In this document: in pieces, positions 48,621 to 64,000 of the stretch
Position numbering within the stretch: the stretch's first letter is position 1
How the letters are laid out: the number at the start of each line of letters is the position of its first letter
Program-made: the position numbers and the translations under genes
Notes under the pieces: generated by a model
What the model saw: the letters and a program-made list of their open reading frames with translations, nothing else
What the model was told of the DNA's origin: nothing
Databases searched by the model: none
NCBI GenBank assembly: GCA_029379385.1
Contig: CM055606.1
Span: 15,711,142-15,775,141, forward strand
DNA from: Quillaja saponaria
Taxonomy: Eukaryota > Streptophyta > Magnoliopsida > Fabales > Quillajaceae
Length of the DNA: 64,000 nucleotides
Reading direction: 5' to 3'

Positions 48621-51600
48621 ATGTCTTCTTCTCTTCTACTCCCTCTGAATCCTCCTCTTTCTCACAAACCTAACTCTCTCTTCCAAACCATTAAGCCTCT
48701 ATCTCCAATCCCCAAACCTTTCTCTCACCATTTTCACTTCAAATCCCTCATCTGCCACTCCTCCAATCCTTCAGACTCCGATCGCGAAGAGATTCGATGG
48801 CTCCGGGAAGAGCAGCGTTGGCTACGAGAGGAGCAGAGATGGCTTCGCGAGGAACAACGTTGGATTCGCGAGAAGGAATCGCTTATCCGAGAGATTTCAG
48901 AGCTTAATCTCCAAATTCAAGCCCTAGAGCGCCGAATTTCAGCTCAAGGAGCTTCTTCTTCATCTTCATCGGCGTCAAATTCAATTGAGAATGTCGCAGC
49001 GCTATTGCAGATTTTGAAGGATAAGAATAATCTAATTGCGGAGAGCCCGTCAGGTGCGAGGCCAATGGTGCTGGAGGAGAAGAAAGAAAGAGAAGAAGCG
49101 GTGGGGAAGGAGCTGGTGGTTGAGGAAGTTGTTAGGGTTTTGGATGGAAAGGAGGGGAAGAAGGTGGAGCAGAGGAATGTATTGAGGAAGGGCATGGAAG
49201 GAGAAGAAGTCCAAGCCATGCAGGTCTGCTTGCAATATGAATTTCTACTTCTATCAAATTAACAAAGGCGAGTTTATTCTGTATGCTGTTTGTTTGCTTG
49301 CATCTATTTTGGTACTTTGGAAATGTTACTGCTGAAATTTGGTTGAAATTACTCGTGTTAGTTATATAGATAGATTGGTAGATGTAGTGAGTAATAATTA
49401 GGTTTTAGGACGTGTGTGAGAGAGAGAAATGTATTTAACAACTAGAGTTTGGTTTAGGTTTCATCTAATATTAGGGATATTGATGTGCTAATTAATCTGC
49501 TTTGCATGGCCTCGATCAGTTTTGTTTATGCTGTCTAACACTGATTTATGAGGCAGCTGTGCCTGGTTTAGGAGAATTGGTGAAGACTGTCATTATTATG
49601 AAGAGAAAATTGTTGTTATGATTTTAATTTTTTTTTTTTATCAGTTCTTAATGTATACTTAATTGCTGAAATATTGGAGTTAAGATGGAACTAAAGTTCG
49701 AAGGCTCTACTCTGGAATCCTTACGATAAGCTTATGGCCCTATACCAGGAAATTTTCAAGAGCTACGTCTAAGTTTTAGTTTTAGGTTTTGTTTTTAACT
49801 TTAAGCTTCTAAAGCTAAGAATTAATTTTAGGTTTCTGCAATTAAGTTAGGATATGAGTAAAACCTGAGAAAAATATATAGTTTAGATGTCAAGGTTTTA
49901 GTTGCTGTTTATCCCAGGCAAATCAAATATATAAGGTTTTAGATGGTTAGCATCAACTGTTTTTCTTAAACATTTTTTCCCTTTTTTCTGGGGGTAAAGG
50001 AAAAAAATTGTTCAATATTAAGGTTTTGGTGGGGAAAGAGAAGAGATGGCCCTCTCAAATACTCAAATTCTATCATCATATCGCAATCCCAAGAGTGTAA
50101 TTCACTTGAATACAAGAGAGTTATTTACAACTCTAAAGTTTTTCCTTTCCATTAAGAGATTATGACTGACTATTCTTTCTTACTCAGAACTAGGACTCCT
50201 TTGTATGGAGTGTATCTAATAAATAATCTCGACAACAAGGAAAAGATCCATGGAACTCTAATAAAGACCTAATAATTGAAGTTCTGACAGTAAAAGTATT
50301 GCACTGTGATATTCTCAAATTACAGATTTATCCCCGGATATAAGCACGGTCTATAATTCATGTAATACAGACTCAATTGAAAAAACTATCTTAACCTTAG
50401 ACTAATGGTAACTTAACTGTAAAATCTGGAAACTTTAGTCTGCATTAGGCATAGCTTATAGTCTCCGCATGATAAAACCTAAGTTTCCAAAACTTAAAAG
50501 TTCTTCGAAAATGAGATTTTGAGCTTCTTCTCTATGCTGCATCAAGAATTCATTTTAGAACCTCATGAACAAAATTATTTATATCAGGTGCAGATTCAGC
50601 TGTATTTTATCAATAACCCATTACCTGGTGAAATAGAATTTTTCAAACAAGACTTATTTTTGTTTCAAGGAAGGAAAAACAAAGCTGGAAAGCATGCTAT
50701 GATGAGTGAAAGCAACCCTCTGGGGATAATTCATGTTATTAGCTTGTCAATGTGACATATGATGCCATTAAGACTTGGATGGATCCATGACATTGACAGC
50801 TCTGAGTCAGCCATACAAGCTAAGTTACTCATCAATTGGAATATGAAAAAACTAACATTAGAAGGTGCTAGTCTATATTCTGGTGAAAAAAAGTATAAGA
50901 AATGGATCAGAAGTATGGATATATAACTTAAATAGCTAGATACATAATACTGAACATATGACTTGTCACATTAATTTTGTGAGAGCATATTTGCATTTCA
51001 TTTCTTCAGAAATTATTATGATTAGATAAGAGGTCCCCACTCTTTGTAATATCCAATACTTTTCTCCTTCTTATGATGTCAACATAAATAAGAGCATGGT
51101 TGCTAAAAAAAGATCACTAGATCAAGTATCAGCAGGCCCATTTTCTACAGTATTATTCTGTGTTTTGTTTTACAGTTTTGTGGTTCACATGCAAGTGCAC
51201 ATGGGAGGAGTGTTGTATGTTTATGTTTGATATACATAGTTGACTCTGCTTAATATTAAATAAAGGTTTTTACACAATTGGTATTCCTACAAATTTGCAA
51301 AACCCTAGACCAAAAAAAATTGCAATTCTTTTCTTATCATTATGTTCATTGCGAATTATTTGAATCAGTTCTGAATTCTAATAGTTTTATATATTTTTTC
51401 TGTTCAAATGAGTTGGTGTATCACACATTTTATTACATTTCTCAAAGTTGTGTATACAACAGGAAGCATTGTCAAAGTTGGGATTTTACTCAGGTGAGGA
51501 AGAAATGGAGTTCTCCAGCTTCTCAAGTGGAACTGAACGTGCTGTGAAGACTTGGCAAGTTAGTTGCATATTGCATTATATGTTACTCTGCTAAAATCAT

Positions 51601-53704
51601 ATCCAAATCATCTTGAAATTTTTACGCAGATTGGCCAATTTGCCACTATAATAATTTCTTAATTAAATTGTTGCTATGGTAACTGATGGTTTCTATATAA
51701 GCTACCTGACAAGTTCTGGTTTCATGGTTAAGTACATGATATTTCTCTGCAGTCAACATTAGGTGCCCCCGAAAATGGGATAATGACAGCAGAACTCGTA
51801 GAAAAGCTATTTAAGGAGTTAACAATTAAAGATACTGGCAATACTGATCAGAAGGAGAGTTCTCTGACTATTTCACCAAAGGTATGTAGAGTTTATGCCT
51901 TGTAGGGAAGACATCATTATTCCCTGCACCTTTCAAAGATTGAGAACATGCTAGGATACTCTTTAGAGTTTGGGTCAGTTAAGTTAGTGAAATAAAAGTT
52001 GGAAGCCAAGTTTTATATATTCAAACATAAGGATAAAATTGTGATATCAAATATTCCAATCATTATAGCTCTACCCATGAATTGATGCTATATTGCTATG
52101 ATATTATCTGCATACATACACACAGATTTGGGTCGGGATCCATGCATTTCTTCGCTTCATAAGCCTTTAATTTACTGTTTAGCACTCATCGTCGTGGACA
52201 ACTCCGAGATGCAAATATGGGGTGCATCATAAGGACATTTTCATAAGTCGTTGCAGTGACATTAGGTTTGCATGGCTTATTAGAGTTTATCTTTTGTTGT
52301 CTTGACATCTCAGTTAAATTATTAAATCTCTCATACAGTCCTATGTAGATATGCAGTACATTATGATACTATTCTGATGAATGCTTTGGTTCATTACAGT
52401 TGCTCTAGTGCATGTGACTAGTCTCTACTCCTGGCTAGTCTTGCATTGAGGCAGCTATAAAATTTTGAGATGAAACAAAGCAGATTGATGTAATGGAAGT
52501 AAAAAATTATTTTTGTTAATTGGGTGTTTTATTTCTAGGAACACGCCAAAGGTGCTGCTGTTTCTTCTGTGACAGAAATTTCAGAGGTTCAGCAAAAAGT
52601 TGTGGAAGGTCTTACAGAGGTAGAAGTCTCCCAGCATCGAGTCTTCCTCCTAGGAGAGAACCGCTGGGAAGAACCTTCAAGACTTGTTGGCAGGGGAAAA
52701 CAAGTAGATGGAAGTACAATCAAGGATGCAACGACAAAATGCCTTACTTGTCGTGGAGAAGGTCGCTTGCTTTGCACAGGTATGTAAGTGTTTCTCTCTA
52801 CAAATTAAGCTGTACTTATTTTATGCAAATAAGCACTTTAACTTGGCTTGGATACAGATCTTTTGCTGTTGGAAGAACAATATAGTGCTAAGGCACTTGT
52901 AATTCAATATCACCTAGAAAAGGAACAATTATTAAAGTTGACTATTCCACGTGAAAAAATATTTTTTTCCAATACCAATTTTCCGACCAAAATGCCAATC
53001 TTTAAATGTTACACTGTATTATTATTATTATTTTGATGAACAAAATAATAATATGGAGAAACATTGGCGAAAATTCAAATTTTCACTGTGCAATCTATAT
53101 ATTGCTGAATATGGAGAAACATGTTAGAAGTGGCCTTGTGTACTACAAATGGCTTTTACCGACAAAAGCTGATAATGTGTATTTTGGTATTATCTGATTG
53201 TGACTATTACATGTTCAGATTTTAGAATGTCAGGTTTTGGATGACGTTCAATTGATTACTTACTGTATTTTGTCAATGTGAAAATCTAATCCTTGTACTA
53301 TAGCAATATTCACAATTAATTTTTGATGAACAAGTGGATCCTAGATTCCTAGTTTCAAAATGTGAAACCACATTTTACTGTTCACTTCGCAATTAATTTT
53401 TATTGTGGGAGTTTGTGGTCTCATTAAGTCAACTTCAAACCTCTGCACATGACTTTTCATTTCATTCTTACAGAATGTGAAGGAACAGGCGAGCCGAACA
53501 TTGAACCACAAGTAAGATGGATATTATCCTGTTAAGAAAGTTTTGCTTTTGTAATTGTTCCAATTTTGTTATAGACTACATAACTTAAAAATTGGTTTTG
53601 TCATGCAGTTTTTGGAATGGGTGGATGAGGGTACAAAATGTCCTTATTGTGAAGGCTTAGGGTACACAATTTGTGACGTTTGTGATGGGAAGACAGTTAC
53701 TTAA
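48621..53704 (+). CDS. PTAC5: Plastid transcriptionally active 5 (pTAC5)-like protein, 400 aa
   Basis: Six exons: 48621-49223, 51463-51558, 51753-51881, 52539-52779, 53474-53511 and 53609-53704; phases close at 400 residues (Arabidopsis pTAC5 is about 387). Residues 1-45 are a Ser/Pro/Leu-rich plastid transit peptide. Residues 59-105 form a charged coiled coil with a seven-residue repeat (WLREEQR three times, then WIREKES). Residues about 189-255 resemble a peptidoglycan-binding-like fold (LRKGMEGEEVQAMQ, SSGTERAVKTWQ). The C-terminus is a DnaJ-type zinc finger with four Cys pairs: C344/C347, C355/C358, C380/C383 and C391/C394. pTAC5 belongs to the plastid nucleoid transcription complex and is described as a heat-responsive disulfide isomerase-like factor. 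I chose the ATG at 48621 because it starts the transit peptide; an in-frame ATG at 48354 would add 89 unrecognised residues. Intron 1 is 2.2 kb. Confidence 0.9.
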
Positions 53705-54205
53705 GTATGGTATGTATATATTTCATTCGCATACATTATTGTCACTCAATGACACTTGGGTAACTGATTTAAGCTTTCTTAGTAAAAGGACATCTCCAAA
53801 GGGTTAGTCAATTTGTCAGTTACTAGAGCACAGCATTATGCAATGGTATAAAATGAAAAATAAAAGAAAGAATGCGACTATGAATGAAGCATAAAACACA
53901 AACTATAAATTCTTTTTGAAAATCAATCATTGAATTATATGCATTCCTATTTTTAACCACTGACAGAAAATATTAAAAATAAACATGAAAACAAAATGAA
54001 AAGGAGTAATCATGTACAATCTTTTCCTTTGCTTAATTTTGTTGAACAACCCAAACGCAATTCTGAAATGTGTTAAACTAATACCCTATAGTTTTTCTGT
54101 GATTCTCGTACGAGATTATGAATGAAGCATAAAACAAACTATAACTGCTATATCCAACTTGTTACATTGCCAAAAGATAAATATTTCATATGAAAAGTGG
54201 AATCT
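53705..54205. other. Convergent spacer between pTAC5 and GR1
   Basis: Short AT-rich interval that should contain both 3' UTRs of the two convergent genes. ATGAATGAAGCATAAAACA occurs twice (about 53880 and 54118). No gene seen. Confidence 0.5.
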
Positions 54206-63365
<9,160 letters not shown>

Positions 63366-64000
63366 CTGAAAAGCAAAAACATATAAAGATTATCATCACT
63401 TTTTTTTTTTTTTAATAGAAAATAACTTCTTCTGGGGGAATCAAGAACCATAAACAACAATAAACAGAGAAGAAGAAGACACATTATCAGGACAACACCT
63501 CTCATCCTGAAAATTAACCACAACATTGGGTTAATCAGCAAGGCAGAAGCAACAGTAAGTAGTCAAGTGAAACATAAATTTATGTAAACGAATCAAAATT
63601 TAATTTCAATATAAATTTATGTAAACGATTCAAAATTTAATTTCAATATTATCTGTAGGTCACAACTATGCAATCGAGGCTATTACTGCATGTATGTTTA
63701 CTGAAAGGAACTGAGTAGAAAACATGTTCGCAAAATATAAAAGAAAAGCAGTGTAGCACTTTACATTGGCTTAATCTAATTGATGATTCGTACTGCTCAA
63801 AAAGATCAAGGGCATTTCTACATTTCTCAGTGAAGACAGTTTCTATGACTATTTAAACCTTTATATTTTTCTCAACGACCTTCCTATAATCCTATTTATA
63901 CACGAGAACCCTTTATTATGTAAGCACAGAGATGCTTGTAACTCCATAGAACATGCCATGATTACAATGGGCTCAGTCACATCCCCGACCTCTATACACC
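63366..64000 (-). other. GR1 intron running off the right edge
   Basis: Between the first visible GR1 exon and the window end no further GR1 coding block is found (no FVIGAGSGG-type dinucleotide-binding text). A roughly 30-base direct repeat (CATAAATTTATGTAAACGA) occurs at about 63572 and 63610. The missing N-terminal exon or exons should lie beyond position 64000. Confidence 0.6.

Overview
The window is nuclear DNA of a dicotyledonous flowering plant. The evidence is GT-AG introns of 70 bp to about 2.3 kb, AT-rich gene-poor spacers, nuclear genes for plastid and mitochondrial proteins, a plant CLE peptide precursor and plant-type hexose transporter, proteasome and glutathione reductase genes. 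The species cannot be named from this sequence. No prokaryotic features, CRISPR arrays or rRNA genes are present.

Layout, left to right. A MOL1-type LRR receptor kinase (minus) runs off the left edge. A two-coding-exon mitochondrial ribosomal protein S6 gene (minus) follows at 3.3-6.2 kb. Repeat-rich DNA fills 6.4-10.2 kb. A small single-exon gene with a PNRC-like proline motif (plus) lies at 10.4 kb. An STP7-like sugar/H+ symporter (minus, 4 exons) spans 13.3-16.6 kb. A 120-bp repeat field split by a 969-bp Mutator-type MITE lies at 18.7-20.4 kb. A SWSAP1-like RAD51-related ATPase (minus, 7 coding exons) spans 20.8-23.9 kb. The 26S proteasome subunit RPN2/PSMD1 (plus, 13 exons) spans 25.2-33.5 kb. 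A TDIF-type CLE gene (minus) lies at 36.4-36.6 kb. After about 4 kb of AT-rich spacer come a DUF7794 membrane protein (plus, 11 exons, 41.5-47.3 kb), plastid pTAC5 (plus, 6 exons, 48.6-53.7 kb) and cytosolic glutathione reductase GR1 (minus, 14 exons visible), which runs off the right edge.

These are independently transcribed genes, not an operon-like system. One thematic link is worth checking: a MOL1-like cambium-type receptor and a TDIF-type CLE ligand precursor lie about 36 kb apart.

Exon models were built by hand from splice sites, phase and recalled family sequence, and every internal exon phase closes. Three exceptions carry single-base frame breaks: one extra C in RPN2 exon 6, one missing T in RPN2 exon 12, and one probable missing base in S6 exon 2. 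All sit in or next to short homopolymers in otherwise conserved genes, which points to consensus errors in the assembly more than to real gene loss. I found no previously undescribed multi-gene system. The best leads are the variant CLE peptide, the promoter-like TCP-site/TATA repeat array with its MITE insertion, and the plant genes for poorly studied families (PNRC-like, SWSAP1-like, DUF7794).
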